From assembly GCA_016190535.1 (NCBI GenBank), contig JACPQK010000027.1, positions 1-5,918 of the forward strand: 5,918 bases of DNA, given 5' to 3'. Below the pieces are notes generated by a model. It searched no databases and was not told the DNA's origin. It worked only from the letters and a program-made list of their open reading frames with translations. Positions 5,454 through 5,918 of the stretch are shown here, piece after piece. The stretch's first letter is position 1. Each line of letters opens with the position of its first letter. The DNA is from Chloroflexota bacterium (GTDB lineage: Bacteria > Chloroflexota > Dehalococcoidia > JACPQK01). A program made the translations under genes and the position numbers.

Positions 5454-5918
5454 CTAGAGGCTTCTGCCTATGTAGTAACCCTGGTGGATGGCCCGGTCGG
5501 ACAGGGCAGGGGCCTCAGAGTCCCCTATCCGGTGAAGCTCCTGGACCTTGCCCTTGAGGGCAAAGTAGAGGTCACTATTGGACCGGTTCCCGGTGACCAG
5601 GACCACCGTGTCCACGCCTGCGATGGTGCGCTCCTCCCCCGTGAGCAGGTCGGCCACCACTGCGGAGTTCTCCACCACCTTGCGCAGCTCGCTATGGACA
5701 GTGGTCTTGACCCCTTTGCGGGCCAGGCGGGCTATCACCGGCGCCATGATACGTTCGGGCAGGGCCGCCCCCAGGTAGAGGCCGCGGGTAACTATCTCCA
5801 CCTGCTTGCCCCGGTCGGCCAGCCACTCAGCAATACCCACCCCTTTGATATGGGCATCGGTGTCATAGATCACCACCCGCTGTCCTGCCTGGGCCTTGCC
5901 CTGGAGGATGTCGTCCAC
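5454..5918 (-). CDS. C-terminal part of an FAD/NAD(P)-binding oxidoreductase (TMADH / 2,4-dienoyl-CoA reductase type), cut off by window
   Basis: The frame is open to the window edge, so only the last 154 residues are present. The first codon here (GTG on the minus strand) is internal. Residues 13-44 form a Rossmann beta-alpha-beta unit (QRVVIYDTDAHIKGVGIAEWL then VEIVT), as in the nucleotide-binding C-terminal region of trimethylamine dehydrogenase, FadH-type 2,4-dienoyl-CoA reductase and related fused flavoenzymes. There, the segment follows an N-terminal FMN TIM barrel and a 4Fe-4S site. Further family features are TGEERTIAGVDTVVLVTGNRSN (92-113), then LYFALKGKV, and the closing HRIGDSEAPALSDRAIHQGY (129-148), whose GD contributes to FAD binding in this superfamily. 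The substrate cannot be told without the N-terminal barrel. It lies upstream of ppdK on the same strand but 391 bp away, with a strong hairpin between them, so the two need not be one operon. Confidence 0.8.
   Translation of the reverse strand: MDDILQGKAQAGQRVVIYDTDAHIKGVGIAEWLADRGKQVEIVTRGLYLGAALPERIMAPVIARLARKGVKTTVHSELRKVVENSAVVADLLTGEERTIAGVDTVVLVTGNRSNSDLYFALKGKVQELHRIGDSEAPALSDRAIHQGYYIGRSL

Noticed and set aside
1..5918. CRISPR array, prophage or complete insertion sequence
   Set aside because: No regularly spaced direct repeats, no integrase or transposase gene, and the coding content is ordinary metabolism and cytochrome assembly.

Overview
The window is high-GC bacterial DNA from a chromosome-like, gene-dense region. 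No phylogenetic marker decides the lineage. The System I cytochrome c maturation genes, the glyA linkage, a PPDK-type enzyme and a dispersed palindromic repeat of the TCATTGCGAG / GAAGCAATCT type would fit an environmental member of the Chloroflexota (Dehalococcoidia-like). That placement is an inference from general gene content and not something the sequence proves.

Left half, + strand (1-2484): a tightly packed operon segment. It holds the 3' part of ccmB (cut by the window edge), ccmC, a ccmD-like small membrane protein, and glyA. The gaps are 1, 10 and 4 nt, so the four genes are almost certainly co-transcribed. CcmB and CcmC are membrane parts of the haem-handling ABC machinery that delivers haem for periplasmic or extracytoplasmic c-type cytochromes. 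CcmD is the small membrane protein that helps release holo-CcmE. GlyA makes glycine and 5,10-methylene-THF from serine. Having glyA directly after ccmD, rather than ccmE or ccmF, is notable.

Middle (2485-2782): a 298-bp gap between the convergent genes glyA and ppdK. It contains a roughly 105-bp composite palindrome (2575-2679) that looks like a dispersed, MITE- or REP-like repeat, plus a smaller hairpin (2736-2751). No gene is supported here.

Right half, - strand (5918-2783): the C-terminal part of an FAD/NAD(P)-binding oxidoreductase of the trimethylamine dehydrogenase / 2,4-dienoyl-CoA reductase type (5454-5918, cut by the window edge). Next comes a 391-bp structured intergenic region, then a 759-aa pyruvate phosphate dikinase. 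The PPDK keeps the catalytic His, Cys and active-site motifs but lacks about 85-90 residues. These appear to be exactly the helical insert subdomain of the nucleotide-binding domain.

The intergenic region upstream of ppdK has four hairpins just after the oxidoreductase, including a perfect 12-bp terminator-like stem, and a candidate TATAAT box. Directly before the ppdK ribosome-binding site lies an 80-bp element with perfect 10-bp terminal inverted repeats enclosing two strong hairpins. That element and the shortened PPDK are the most interesting observations. I see no strong evidence for a wholly new system, no CRISPR array, no complete transposase, and no rRNA or tRNA gene.
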